A DNA stretch of 64,000 nucleotides from Arion vulgaris (lineage: Eukaryota; Mollusca; Gastropoda; Stylommatophora; Arionidae): positions 61,248,152-61,312,151 of the forward strand of contig CM036755.1 of the NCBI GenBank assembly GCA_020796225.1, written 5' to 3'. Positions 50,650-61,070 of the stretch are shown here, piece after piece. Both the position numbers and the translations under genes were made by a program. Under the pieces are notes generated by a model, which searched no databases, was not told the origin of the DNA, and saw only the letters and a list, made by a program, of their open reading frames with translations. Within the stretch, counting starts at the first letter, position 1, and every line of letters starts with the position of its first letter.

Positions 50650-50722
50650 CTTCCTCTTCTTCTTTTGTCGTCACACTACTACCTGGTTATTGCCCAGTGT
50701 CGTGATTTTCTGTTTTTGTACT
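50650..50722 (-). mobile_element. LINE-E 3'-terminal scrap
   Basis: CTTCTTCTTTTGTCGTCACA, CTACCTGGTTATTGCCCAGT and GTCGTGATTTTCTGTTTTTG are the last 70 bases of LINE-E, a severely 5'-truncated copy. Confidence 0.75.
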
Positions 50723-50772
50723 ACATTTAAACACAAGTACAAAAAAGAAAAATTAAGATTATTGATCTTTTG

Positions 50773-50896
50773 GGTGTCTCTGTGAAGTAGAGGGTATGTG
50801 CTAACCTCTCGTGTAAAAAGGGATTCGGTTCGCTCCCTCGTAGAGCTATAGTAATATTTTTTCAGAGATATATGATCTTAGTGTAGGTGAGATCTC

Positions 50897-50936
<40 letters not shown>

Positions 50937-52222
50937 CGATCGTTCTTTTCGGCTATATTTATCATTCTAATTGTGATATATACACAGCCTTTGCCAAGAA
51001 CGTTTGTTTTACGTCACAACGTTTAGTACCACTTTGAGCTCTAGTGCTGATCCTTCGGTGAAGTGTTCAATTTCAATCAGCGTTTACTGGGCTCGTTCTC
51101 CGTTAGCCTTTTGCTGTCCACAGCCAAACCCACAAGGCAGCAGGTAGCTATTTTCTTTTAGGGTAGCGACACTTACACGACCTGCCCTCCTGGGTTGATG
51201 AATGCCATCTGCCAAGCTAACCCGTATTTTTATGGACTACTTGTTTTGTCTACCGTCCAGTTTTGTGAACGATTTACTCCGTAGACCTTTGATTGTCCCC
51301 AATCAAAGTACAAGGCAGCAGTAGTTCCCTGCGAGTGAAAACAAGCACTAGCTTCAACCTCTGCTGGGCCCTCCAGTCTTTTACACACCTGGGTGGTCCG
51401 CTCACCATCACATCTGCCAGCCACGACTGCCTCGACAGCCTCGTCTGTCTCGCCATCTGCGCCGTGCGTCTGTCCATCGTTAGGCCCACCCGTACATCGT
51501 CTACATACGTGCTCGCTCTGCCCTGGTGCCTGGCTCACCATCTCCGTCAGTTCTCAACGTGCTCACATTTGCTGCTAGGCAATCCGAAGCTTGGTCTTAA
51601 CTCGGGCCTCCACCCCTGAGATGGAGGTCCGAATTTTGCCCTATGTGGGACCAAGTCTCCTCGCCGGATGCACCTCTTATCCCATGTGTCTATTTGATGC
51701 CACCCCGAGTGGGCTCCGAGTTTCACCCCATGTTGGCAGACGACTCTTCTCGGATGTACCCTCATCCCTTGATGTCTATCCGTACACCTTTTGCCATCGG
51801 CCAGGAGAGACGAGCATTAATAGTCACTCTGGGATTCCGCTCGTCTGTGTTGGGAGTAGATACCATCTAACTTGACTACCTCTGCATCTCTATCTACAAC
51901 AGGGTAGATCTCCCTCGATCCCTGCCCTCTTACCCAGACCGGAACCAATGTCTGTTACCAGGGTCACCACGAGGAGGTATGGCAGGGTCTTGATTAGTGC
52001 CAGCTAACTAATCCTAGCGCATCGTTGTCCCCAAGCGCCTATGACCCCATAGGTGAGATCGAGTTTCTTGTTCTATCGGAGACAGACGATAAAACGTAGG
52101 TCCCGTGTTCAAGTTGAGCTCGTCAAAGAGAAAACTTGGCACTTCAAAAAAATCAAGAAGAGCAGGCTGGAAAGCCGCTGTCCGGGAAAAAAACACATTA
52201 GAAAAAGGTTTAAAATAAAATA
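50773..52222 (+). mobile_element. tRNA-SINE S split by a 1.15-kb insertion
   Basis: The 5' part (50773-50894) has TCTCTGTGAAGTAGAGGGTA, GGTTCGCTCCCTCG and GATCTTAGTGTAGGTGAGAT. The 3' part resumes at 52050 with AGGTGAGATCGAGTTTCTTG, then TATCGGAGACAGACGATAAA and AGAAGAGCAGGCTGGAAAGC. The order equals that of the 24.4 kb copy when 50895-52049 is removed. Confidence 0.85.
50895..52049 (-). mobile_element. GC-rich 1.15-kb non-autonomous retroelement with SINE-B-like tail
   Basis: TAGGTGAGATC flanks it exactly at 50884-50894 and 52050-52060. On the minus strand it begins GGGGTCATAGGCGCTTGGGG, continues through about 1 kb of GC-rich sequence, and ends with the SINE-B 3' region (AACGTTCTTGGCAAAGGCTG, TATATCACAATTAGAATGAT) plus a GA run. 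It has internal diverged duplications (ACAAGGCAGCAG at 51135 and 51310; CGGATGCACCTCTTATCC versus CGGATGTACCCTCATCCC). Frames of 70-110 residues overlap on both strands with no motif. Confidence 0.75.
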
Positions 52223-52224
52223 AC

Positions 52225-52440
52225 TGGTATGCAAAGGTTTAAGACAGAGAAGACTCCATAAGGAGACCCTGAAACGAGCTTTGCTGAGAGATATAGATAT
52301 AGAAATATAGAGATATAGAGATATAGAAAAATATAGACCTCAATTCCATGGAAGAGATTAAGCGAGTTGATCAGGATATAGCGGTGTGGAGAGATTACGT
52401 TCATGTCATATGTAACGTATAACAACAGTACGAGAGGAAT
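52225..52440 (+). mobile_element. LINE-U 3' end
   Basis: GGAGACCCTGAAACGAGCTT, ATTCCATGGAAGAGATTAAG, TAGCGGTGTGGAGAGATTAC and CAGTACGAGAGGAATTATTA match 7.8-7.96 kb. A GATATAGA microsatellite expanded at 52283-52335. Confidence 0.78.
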
Positions 52441-52451
52441 TATTATTATTA

Positions 52452-53519
52452 TCTTATCTTATTTTATCTTAACCACATTTGCCGTGAAGCGCCGTGGGAA
52501 GAGTTGGTTTCCTATCTTGTGCCAGGTGTGTTGCGCTTGACGTTGTCAGTCCATGCTTTCGCAGGGACTCTGAGATGTTATCTATCCATCGTGTTCTTGG
52601 TCTGCCTCGTGCTTTTCGCCCTGAGTGTCGATTATTATAGGCACGTGATGGTAGTAAATGTGGTTCCGTTCTCATTAGATGACCGAACCACTTTGCTTCT
52701 CGATGTTACTGTATGCATGGTATAGTACCAACGATGCTTCTGATATTCTCGTTTCTCACTCTATCTCGCCTTGTAACGTTGACAGCTTTTCGTAGACATC
52801 TCATTTCACATGTTGTAATCTTTCTTTCTTGTGTCTTAGTCAGGGGCCATGTTTAGCACTGATAGCAGAGAGTTGGAATAAATATGCAGTTTATCAGTTG
52901 TCGTTTGACTGTCATGTTAATGCTTGGATGTTTTAATAGTGGTGACAGTTGGTATGTCACTGCATTTGCCTTCTGGCATCTAGTCTCGATTTCTCTGTCC
53001 ATCTTTCCATCTGCTCTGAATATACTCCCGAGATATTTGAATTCTGGAATCTGCTGTATTTTGACATTATTCACGTGTATATTTAGTTGATCTACTTATT
53101 GTCATGACTTCTGTTTTGGAGGTATTAATTTTCATGTCATATTTTTCGCATGTCGATTGCAGTGCATTTACATGTTGTTGAAGTTTGTGTTCGTTGTTGT
53201 AAATTATACTCTGATCATCTGCAAAGAGTAGTTCGTTGATTAAATTGTAGTTATTATCGAGGTTGTTATCTGTCTTGGTTTCTTGCGTTATCCTGTCTAT
53301 GTATATATTGAAAAGTATAGGCGAAAGCACACATCCCTGCCCTACTCCTGATGATAATTCAAATTCGTTTGTCAGGCCCTCACTTGTTCGTACTAGGCTT
53401 GAGCATTTTTGGTATAGCACTCTAATATTGTCTAATAGTTGGTCCTGAATTCCATATTCACTTAGTATGGCCCATAGTTTGTTTCTGTTTATTCTATCAA
53501 AGGCTTTTTCTTGGTCTAT
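52452..53519 (-). mobile_element. LINE-F copy, 5' truncated, with 15-bp TSD
   Basis: Starting at 53519 it reads 'IDQEKAFDRINRNKLWAILS', 'LSSGVGQGCVLSPILFNIYI', 'LINELLFADDQSIIYNNE' (palm FADD), then 'IPEFKYLGSIFRADGKMDRE' after a frameshift near 53070, and 'GRPRTRWIDNISESLRKHGL' at the end. GAATTATTATTATTA flanks it (52437-52451, 53520-53534). The 3' tail is TAAGATAAAATAAGATAAGA. This is the longest RT stretch in the window. Confidence 0.9.
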
Positions 53520-53534
53520 GAATTATTATTATTA

Positions 53535-53890
53535 AATACGAATTAAGAGCTTCGAAGAAAAAACCCAATCTACCAAACACTGGTTTCGAACCAAAACCTT
53601 ACTTCTTAATACACGCATTGCCTAGCCCTGCAGACGAGCTTTTTATGAGCACAATCAGCTAGGTCACAAAGAATGTCGTCATAGATGCATTTCTACGTTT
53701 TCAGTCAGGTCATTAGGTTGATCACGGTCATCGCTGCCGTGTACATTTCACTTTTCATTATATCAAAACAACTCTTACGCTTACAAATGATTCTTTATTT
53801 CGCTTCAATTATTTGTCAATGAGAGTGTGTGATATTGACATATGTCATCTGGTTTTTTTTTATATCCTTGTCTAGCTTCAGTATTCTTCT
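53535..53890. other. No feature recognised
   Basis: AT-rich unassigned sequence. Confidence 0.45.
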
Positions 53891-53975
53891 TTTCTTCTTC
53901 TGCGTTCTTACTAGATTGGGATTTCGGATTCTCTAATAAAGGCAGACGTCTGCCTCAGATTATCAGCCACGGGCG
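53891..53975 (-). mobile_element. SINE-C 3'-terminal fragment
   Basis: CTTCTTCTGCGTTCTTACTA, GATTGGGATTTCGGATTCTC and TCAGATTATCAGCCACG equal the 3' end of the SINE-C copies at 24.3 and 25.8 kb. An 85-bp 5'-truncated copy. Confidence 0.85.
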
Positions 53976-53994
53976 AGCTTCAATATTAATTGTA

Positions 53995-54705
53995 CGGTTG
54001 GCTATCTACATGTTATTTTGACATGTCTAAGTTATCAAATTCCTACATGTTATTGTGACATGTCTAAGTTACCAAATTCCTACATGATATTTTGACATGT
54101 CTAAGTTATCAAATTCCTACATGTTATTGTGACATGTCTAAGTTATCAAATTCCTACATGTTATTGTGACATGTCTAAGTTATCAAATTCCTACATGTTA
54201 TTGTGACATGTCTAAGTTATCAAATTCCTACATGTTATTGTGACATGTCTAAGTTATCAAATTCCTACATGTTATTGTGACATGTCTAAGTTCCAAATTC
54301 CTACATGTTATTGTGACATGTCTAAGTTATCAAATTCCTACATGTTATTGTGACATGTCTAAGTTATCAAATTCCTACATGTTATTGTGACATGTCTAAG
54401 TTCCAAATTCCTACATGTTATTGTGACATGTCTAAGTTATCAAATTCCTACATGTTATTGTGACATGTCTAAGTTCCAAATTCCTACATGTTATTGTGAC
54501 ATGTCTAAGTTACCAAATTCCTACCTGTTATTGTGACATGTCTAAGTTATCAAATTCCTACATGTTATTGTGACATGTCTAAGTTACCAAATTCCTACAT
54601 GTTATTGTGACATGTCTAAGTTATTAAATTCCTACATGTTATTGTGACATGTCTAAGTTATCAAATTCCTACATGTTATTGTGAAATGTCTAAGTTACTA
54701 AATTC
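53995..54705. repeat. 37-bp minisatellite, about 19 copies, palindromic core
   Basis: The unit is CAAATTCCTACATGTTATTG, TGACATGTCTAAGTTAT. ACATGT occurs twice, inverted around TATTGTG, so each unit can fold into a short hairpin. Several units lack two bases (AAGTTCCAAATT). Confidence 0.95.
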
Positions 54706-54859
54706 TGTTAAAAGGATTATCCAATACAATTTTCTTGTAAATTGTGTGTTTCTCAAGTATTGCATTACATTTAAAATATGGCTCAGTCGAAGTGTTTATT
54801 TTTTCTTCTAATGTCATTGTTCTTTTTATATTGTTGTATCTTCTACTTTCTACTTTAAT
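54706..54859. other. Spacer
   Basis: AT-rich, nothing recognised. Confidence 0.5.
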
Positions 54860-55150
54860 CTTGTTTTGACTGAGTCAGGATTAGAAGAGATTTCTAGAAA
54901 GTGCTTTTGTGCGCTATTCATAAAAAATAATTTTTTTGGTCGCCTCTGTTATCTCTTAGAATGACCTTTCACGTAATCTCTGATGACCACCTTTTGCGTG
55001 AAAGGCCTTTTGATTTTTATCCTTTATGTCGGAGTATCATTGCTCTTCGATTCACACTGTCTGCTGGTAATCTGCTTATTTGGTCGAACCATTTAATTTG
55101 TTGTTTCTTGATGAAGTTATGTACTGATGTTGTATTAGCATTACTATAAT
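54860..55150 (-). mobile_element. LINE-R 3' fragment
   Basis: Reversed blocks GGATTAGAAGAGATTTCTAG, TCGCCTCTGTTATCTCTTAG, CTTTATGTCGGAGTATCATT and TGGTCGAACCATTTAATTTG encode 'IKWFDQISRLPADSV' and 'SEIT..' motifs of LINE-R. Confidence 0.72.
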
Positions 55151-55495
55151 GTGGTTTCTTTTCCGAATCTGCTGACATAGTTATTAATTCATTCTGGGAT
55201 TCTGCTCCCGATCTACTTTCTCTTTGCTGAAGTCAGATAATGACGATGATAAAAATAAAGTCTTTGCTCACTTCGTCAGTGTTTTCTTGGATTCTGATGA
55301 TATCAGATTTATAATTGATAGCAAATTAGTTTACTTATTATGTCGTGTTTTTTTTTTTTGGCGGGGACTGTTTTTCCTACGTCTGAGACTCGTGTTCTGT
55401 AATTTAATATTTGAGAAAAAGTATTTCAAAATATTTAATTTGTTTTCAAGATGGTTTTGTTAATTTCTTTTCTAAATATTATATATGTTTATCCT
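55151..55495. other. No feature recognised
   Basis: AT-rich, with a T run at 55351-55360. Confidence 0.45.
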
Positions 55496-55496
55496 C

Positions 55497-55755
55497 CAGT
55501 GTGGTGACGAAAGGGAAGCAAAGAATAGTACCACTGTATGTCGTATGTGTACAAGGCACGACGTAAGAAGCTACTGATGTGGGACCTAGGAAGTTACCTA
55601 GTAAATAAAAAGCATCGCAGAAAGCGGATGTGCTGACCTAATTGTAGACGCATAACTGGCACAAGGTACAATGACTCTTAGGCTCAGATCACATACAAAT
55701 CACACAAAGAAGTGAACAAGTAGTCGATAGGAAGCGTTAAAAGAAGAAGACTATA
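55497..55755 (+). mobile_element. SINE-A, near full length
   Basis: CAGTGTGGTGACGAAAGGGA (same 5' variant as the 63.1 kb copy), GCAAAGAATAGTACCACTG, CTAGTAAATAAAAAGCATCG and CACATACAAATCACACAAAG. A 10-base insertion (GTATGTCGTA) precedes the core. Confidence 0.85.
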
Positions 55756-55954
55756 GGTTTATCATGTTTTTAACTTACAGACATTGATTTCAAGCCTTAT
55801 TCTAAATTTGTTTTCTTGTTCATCAATTTTGTTGGTCACATAAAGGGACTGTGCTATAATGTTGGTTTTATGTTCTCTTGACTTTGTTATTAATTCTGTA
55901 CGTTATGCCATGTTTTCACTTGGTTTATACTTTACTTCTTCTCTTCCACCATTT

Positions 55955-56712
55955 ACCTCTTTATATAAGTGTTAGGGAGGAAACATAGCTATTTATGTGT
56001 GCTTGTTTTAAGACATTTTGTAAGCTGATTTTCATTTTCGTAAGTCTGTTCTTGATGCCTTCGCTCCATTTTTTGCGTGGTCTTCTTCTTTCTTTATACT
56101 CGTTATACTTTTCTGTGTGGCTCTCGGTCGTAGGCGATACCAGGGCATTCTTGTCAGATGCCCAAGCCATTTAATATGTTGTTCTTTTATGAATTCCATG
56201 ACTGGTTTCACACCCAGTCTTCTTCTGATTTCTTCATTTCTAATTTTGTCTCTTATTGTCACACCTGCAGCTCTTCTAAGACACCTCAACTCTGTTGTTA
56301 TGATTTTCCGCTCATTGGCTGCTGTTATTGTCCATGTTTGACACTGGTAACATAGTGTTGGACAGAAAATCGTTCTTATGAGATTTGCTTTAGTTGTTAG
56401 CGGTATCTCTTTATGTGACAACAGTGGTGTTAACTGTCCCAGTACTTGGTTAGCTTTTGTGCAACGATTGCTGATTTCGCTATCGATACTTCCATCTGCT
56501 GTGAAAATTGCTCCTAAGTATTTGGCCTCAATGGTTTATTTTATGTCTACGTTCTGGAGTTTTATTGTAAGGTTTTCTGGTTGTCTACTTATTGCCATTG
56601 TCTCTGTCTTTATTATATTTATTTTCATGTTGTACTCCTCACCCTTGATGTTAGCTAAGCTCAAATGGTTATGGAGAGATTCTTCGTTTTCTGCTATCAT
56701 TACTTGGTGAAT
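55955..56712 (-). mobile_element. LINE-F copy, RT post-palm to C-terminus
   Basis: From 56712 it reads 'EEYNMKINIIKTETMAISRQ', 'IEAKYLGAIFTADGSIDSEI' and 'LLSHKEIPLTTKANLIRTIF', then in one frame 'LCYQCQTWTITAANERKIIT', 'IRDKIRNEEIRRRLGVKPVM' and 'QHIKWLGHLTRM'. A frameshift near 56100 leads to 'RRPRKKWSEGIKNRLTKMKI'. It diverges strongly from 52.5-53.5 kb, so the family holds old subfamilies. Confidence 0.82.
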
Positions 56713-57224
56713 ACAATGGTAGATTTTCAGTGCTACATAGAACCAATACTGACATACAGATGCGAGAAGTCATGGACATTGAACACACCAATCGAAATAT
56801 CTCTGAGGGCCACAGAGGTGTGGTTTTACAGACGAATGATGCGAATCCCATGGACTGCTGAAATAACTAATGGTGAGGTGTTGAATGAGATCAAGATACA
56901 GAAATGTGGTTTTACAGATGAATGATGCCCGTCTGCCCAGCGTGTTCGTAGCACGTTGGACTACGGTGACTATCCCTCTGTGTGTGCGTGTTCAATTCAG
57001 CGGGATGGCAGAAAAAGCCCCAGATTCCCCAGATTTACGGTGTTCGTGGCACCGAACCGAAGGTTACGATGTCCATGGCACCGAGCCGAAGAGCTGAAAA
57101 GCTCAAGTGCTTCTGGATCGGAAAAAAAACATACAAAAAAAACAGATGAATGATGCGAATCTCATGAACTGCTAAAATAACTAATGTTGAGATGTTGAAT
57201 GAGATCAAAACACAGCAGATGTCT
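56713..57224 (+). mobile_element. LINE fragment with local duplication, split by SINE-M
   Basis: The frame reads 'IEPILTYRCEKSWTLNTPIE', 'LRATEVWFYRRMMRIPWTAE' and 'ITNGEVLNEIK'. The segment from ACAGATGAATGATGCGAATC to GTTGAATGAGATCAA occurs again after the SINE, a tandem duplication of about 75 bp that predates the SINE insertion. Confidence 0.75.
56928..57141 (+). mobile_element. SINE-M, full length, exact 14-bp TSD
   Basis: ACAGATGAATGATG flanks it at 56914-56927 and 57142-57155. Head CCCGTCTGCCCAGCGTGTTC, A-box region TAGCACGTTGGACTACGG, B-box region GTTCAATTCAG (one base off), and an A-rich tail. Confidence 0.95.
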
Positions 57225-57275
57225 TCTTCTCAAGGTATGTCCAACATATCTCCATCTTCTCCTTCTTATAACAGT
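57225..57275 (-). mobile_element. LINE-U scrap
   Basis: TCTCAAGGTATGTCCAACAT and CTCCATCTTCTCCTTCTTAT are the complement of the 'RRRRWRYVGHTLR' region of LINE-U at 7.3 kb. Confidence 0.6.
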
Positions 57276-57499
57276 TGTTACTAATGGTTGACCAGATATT
57301 TATGTGATTACCTTGCATTATGATGTAGGCTAAATCATGAGAAAATCATAAAGCAGGTGTATCCTGATTCACTACCGGGTTTTTTCGCCTCTGGACGGAA
57401 TTACTTTTCTAGCTTCAAAATATTGCACACACACTTTAGCTAAACTAAAATATTGTGTCTAAATATGATTTAAAGTTGAACTTATTATATATATCAAAT
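57276..57499. other. Spacer
   Basis: AT-rich, nothing recognised. Confidence 0.45.
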
Positions 57500-57778
57500 T
57501 AAAGATAAATGAATCTTTCTTTCTTTCTTTCTCGAATCCTGTATGCCTCACAGCGTCAGGTCAGAAGAGATTTCTAAAACGGGCCCTAGTATGCGCTTCG
57601 TAGATAGTCTCTTTCGTCGCCTCTGTTATCTCTGAGGTCCATCTTTTGCGTGGCCAGCCTTTGCTTTGTACCCATTGTATCGGAGCAGCATTGCTCTTTG
57701 GGGTGCACTGTCTGATGGTAATCTGCTTACGTGGCCGAACCATTTAATTTGTTGTTTCTTGATGAAGTCTAGTACTGA
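57500..57778 (-). mobile_element. LINE-R 3' fragment
   Basis: The minus frame reads 'GWPRKRWTSEITEATKETIY' and 'ARFRNLF', preceded by 'KQITIRQCTPKSNAAPIQWV'. A TTTCTTTCTTTCTTTC run at 57515 is the reversed tail. Best preserved LINE-R here. Confidence 0.8.
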
Positions 57779-59085
57779 TGAATGTACTTTCATAAAATAT
57801 TATTGTAGCCGAAAATATAATGTGTTTACTATGCATACAAAATATTAACATGAATTCAAAAAAACTAATTGAAATTGTGAGAATAAAAATCCAACTTGCC
57901 AAGGGCCTTGATGAACAATATGTTGAATAAATCAGTCTAATTGCTCTCTTTATATAGGTAATACATTTATGAATACACAAACATTAAGAAAATAGTGACG
58001 GAATGTATGGTTTATTAACTGTTCACAAACTAGCATCATGACCATTCATATAAATTGCTAATTTTTTATGGTCACATGGTATCCTAGAATGACTGGCAAA
58101 CTCTGTTTCACTTCTACTTCTAGCATAAGCCACGATGTTTTGTATTTGCTATCGTTTATACTTCACTTTTACGTAGTTTCCGATTAATATAAAGCTCTAA
58201 TCGGAACGAAAAGTAATAAAAACGTAAACTAAATAGTAAGCTTCCATACGATGAGATATATTGACACTTGAGTGTCGCTTGGTACTGAATCAGCTAACCG
58301 TCGTTCAGCTTGAATGATATCCCAGACCCGTCACACAGATACTTCAGTCGAAATCTGAATATGTCAACCAGGTCGATCTCTATCACCACTGTTCGAATAT
58401 AACCGTCATGACTCTTTATCTTGTGACTTGTTATAATAGGCTTCTCATTTTTCTTGTACTCCATGTTATTACGAATCAGGAAATATAGAGAAAAACACAA
58501 GATTAGTCAAATATTGTCAACATACATGAAAATACAGCGAAAACATAAGATTATTTAAATTTTCTTTGATGCCAACAAAAGCATACCTATTTAATATTCA
58601 ATTGATAATACATCTCTAATTGGAAGATATAACTATAAGATAGTAATTAGGTATCCATTCTGTCAATATAATATCAATTAAAGTCACGAATCTCTTTCTT
58701 TCAAAAACCGTGCGCTTCAATTATAGTTATTACGTTGAGCGTCCGTGATTATTCTGTCAAACAACGTCATTCAGAGAATGTATCTACTAAGTTGTACATC
58801 GTTTTAACAGCTGCAACCACAGACAGCAGAATTTCCATCTAAATATATTTGGCAGTACTCTGCCACTCCCTCCAAAAAACCAAAAACAACAGCTTAACAT
58901 CAACACGGTGATCTTCATTGGTGCTATCTTCGATCAAAGCCATCATTTTCCCCTCTGCCCGTGTAGGTTAAACTGTTTATGTTGTATATCGACAATATCT
59001 CCTGTTATACATAAACATTACGCTCGATATGTATACTACTTAACCATACCTGTACCAAGTATCAACAATCAGGAGACTCGCGTTA
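57779..59085. other. Longest stretch without repeats recognised here
   Basis: About 1.3 kb of AT-rich sequence with no SINE, LINE or minisatellite. It contains one candidate exon-like frame (58294-58500), described separately. Confidence 0.5.
58294..58500 (-). CDS. Weak candidate exon of an unknown gene
   Basis: A minus frame reads 'MEYKKNEKPIITSHKIKSHD', 'GYIRTVVIEIDLVDIFRFRL' and 'KYLCDGSGISFKLNDG' before a stop. It is not repeated elsewhere in the window, lies in the only repeat-poor stretch and has less AT-biased composition than its flanks. Upstream is a pyrimidine-rich stretch (TTTTTCTCTATATTTCCTGA) that could precede a splice acceptor. No domain is recognised. It could equally be a chance frame. 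Confidence 0.2.
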   Translation of the reverse strand: MCFSLYFLIRNNMEYKKNEKPIITSHKIKSHDGYIRTVVIEIDLVDIFRFRLKYLCDGSGISFKLNDG

Positions 59086-59094
59086 ATGTGCGCG

Positions 59095-59466
59095 GTTCAC
59101 ATACGGAGACCCATGTATTAATCGTGGCTCCCATACGGAGACCCATGTGTAGGCGGGGCTCTAATTAACAGGCTCCAAATAGGAGACCCGTGTATTACAG
59201 CGCGACTCCAAATAGGGAGACCCGTGTATTACAGCGCGACTCCAAATAGGGAGACCCGTGTATTACAACGCGACTCCAAATAGGGAGACCCGTGTATTGA
59301 AGTCAGCGCGACTCCAAATAGGGAGACCCGTGTATTACAGCGCGACTCAATAAGGAGACCGTGTATTACAACGCGACTCCAAATAGGGAGACCCGTGTAT
59401 TACAACGCGACTCCAAATAGGGAGACCCGTGTATTACAACGCGACTCCAAATAGGGAGACCCGTGT
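59095..59466. repeat. 34-bp minisatellite, about 11 copies
   Basis: The unit is GCGACTCCAAATAGGGAGAC, CCGTGTATTACAAC. The left units are diverged (ATACGGAGACCCATGTATTA), the rest nearly identical. Confidence 0.93.
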
Positions 59467-59654
59467 TCAATTCACAGAAAGATCAAGGATTTTTTTCTGT
59501 TGTGGCATAAATGAAAAATCCTAACCTGAACAGGTTCGCGGCGACTGTACTTGTCATGAGGCCATTAAATTCTTCAGACTAACGTTCTACCTGTCCTACA
59601 TCCGCCTAAACAAAAGCGGTACTACAGACAGTAACCACAGTTAACCAGTTTACC

Positions 59655-59935
59655 ACAGTCTTATATCGTTTTGTGCCGTACCTTCTCACTGTCTCTAGTA
59701 CTTTACATACATGTTTTGTGCCGTACCTTCTCACTGTCTCTAGTACTTTACATACATGTTTTGTGCCAACCTTCTACTGTCTCTAGTCTTTATATCATGT
59801 TTTGTGCCGTACCTTCTCACTGTCTCTAGTACTTTACATACATGTTTTGTGCGTACATTCTCTGTCTCTAGATATTTACAACATGTTTTGTGCACCTTAC
59901 GCTCTAGTACTTACATACATGTTTTGCCAGAATCG
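59655..59935. repeat. 45-bp minisatellite, about 6 copies
   Basis: The unit is TTTTGTGCCGTACCTTCTCA, CTGTCTCTAGTACTTTACAT, ACATG. Right-hand units carry deletions. Confidence 0.92.
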
Positions 59936-59949
59936 TTTGTGATAGTTTC

Positions 59950-60025
59950 ACAACAGAAGATAAGCATGATAAGCAACAGAAGATAAGCATGATAAGCAAC
60001 AGAAGATAAGCATGATAAGAATAGA
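59950..60025. repeat. 23-bp repeat, three copies
   Basis: ACAGAAGATAAGCATGATAA plus GCA is repeated three times. A polymorphic-looking short array. Confidence 0.92.
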
Positions 60026-60059
60026 AACTTTGAATTTGTGTGAGTTTGGCAATAAATAA

Positions 60060-60258
60060 TAATAAATAATTGCTCTCGTACCGTTATACGTTACATAGGT
60101 CCTGCACGTAATTTCTTCATACCGCTTTATCCTAGGCAATTCGCCCAATCTCCTCCATAGAACTGAGAGCGATATTTCTTGCCTCTCTCAGCAAAGTTCG
60201 TTTTAAGGTCTCCCTATGTTTTCATCTCTTTCTTGAACCCTTTGCATCCCATTTAAAT
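60060..60258 (-). mobile_element. LINE-U 3' end
   Basis: Minus-strand blocks: TGGGATGCAAAGGGTTCAAG, GGGAGACCTTAAAACGAACT, GAGAGGCAAGAAATATCGCT and GAAATTACGTGCAGGACCTA, ending in AATTATTTATTATT. Same as 7.8 and 52.2 kb. Confidence 0.8.
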
Positions 60259-60261
60259 ATA

Positions 60262-60424
60262 AGTAAGCTAATCTAGTAAATAAAACGCATCGCAGAAATC
60301 GTATAAGCTAGCCTACTTGTAGGCGCATAACTATCATGACGTACAATCGCTCTTAGGCTCAGATAACATACAAATCACACAGAGTGGTAAACAAGTGGTC
60401 GATGTGGGGCGTTGGAAAAAAAAG
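60262..60424 (+). mobile_element. SINE-A 3' half
   Basis: From TAATCTAGTAAATAAAACGC through GCCTACTTGTAGGCGCATAA to GGTCGATGTGGGGCGTTGGA. It joins LINE-U directly and is 5'-truncated. An A run replaces the GAAG tail. Confidence 0.83.
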
Positions 60425-60665
60425 AATGCAAATGCTACAGAAGAGTACTTAGAATATCATTCACAGAGCAAAGAACAATTTTTTTTCTGTTCTGCAACAG
60501 CTTGATATTAGAGAGAGTTGGCTATTAAGAGCATAACATCAGGAAAAGTAATATTTTGGACACATCAAACGACATGAGTGCATAGAGAAGATAATTATGA
60601 AGGGAATTGTGCCTGGAGGAAGAATGAGAGGAAGACCGAGAAGATGATGTGTGCAAAATTTGATA
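60425..60665 (+). mobile_element. LINE-G 3' fragment
   Basis: ATGCTACAGAAGAGTACTTA ('CYRRVL'), TTTGGACACATCAAACGACA ('FGHIKRH') and GAATGAGAGGAAGACCGAGA ('MRGRPR') are in LINE-G order. Several indels. Confidence 0.7.
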
Positions 60666-61070
60666 GACCATCATCATTGCACTTCAGTGAGTAAACATGT
60701 GTGCTCTGATCTCTTTCTTACACAGGAAGATCTCAGCGATAGTGCAGAACTCAGTAGCACCAACAAAGTGTCCCCGATGTAATTTTGAAGATGGTGAAGA
60801 TATTTTTAGGAATTTTATTGTAACAATTTCAAATAAATTTGTCCCAGGCAGCGCTTTCAGCCTGCTCTTCTCAATTTTGAACTAAGGGTTCTTTACTTCA
60901 AAATTGAACATGGGATCTACGATTTATCGTCCGTTTAAGATACGACTAGGAACTTGATCTCACTACACTGAGATCAGGTTCTCTGGAAAATATCCAGGTG
61001 TCTTTACGATTGAGCGAACCTGGTATCTTTGGTAAGAGCGACAAGCACCTAACCACTACGCCAAGCTGAA
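60665..61070 (-). mobile_element. tRNA-SINE S, near full length
   Basis: The reversed order TCATTGCACTTCAGTGAGTA, CTGATCTCTTTCTTACAC, AGCCTGCTCTTCTCAATTTT, CACTGAGATCAGGTTCTCTG and GAGCGAACCTGGTATC covers the body and the head to the A box region. Without insertions it is about 400 bp. Confidence 0.83.

Noticed and set aside
51230..51875. Protein-coding gene in the GC-rich island
   Set aside because: Overlapping 60-108-residue frames on both strands result from few stops in GC-rich DNA; no motif, and the block is bounded by a TSD as a retroelement.
53995..54705. CRISPR-like array (short palindromic repeats)
   Set aside because: Units are contiguous with no unique spacers; the same holds for the 24-, 39- and 52-bp arrays. 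The context is eukaryotic.
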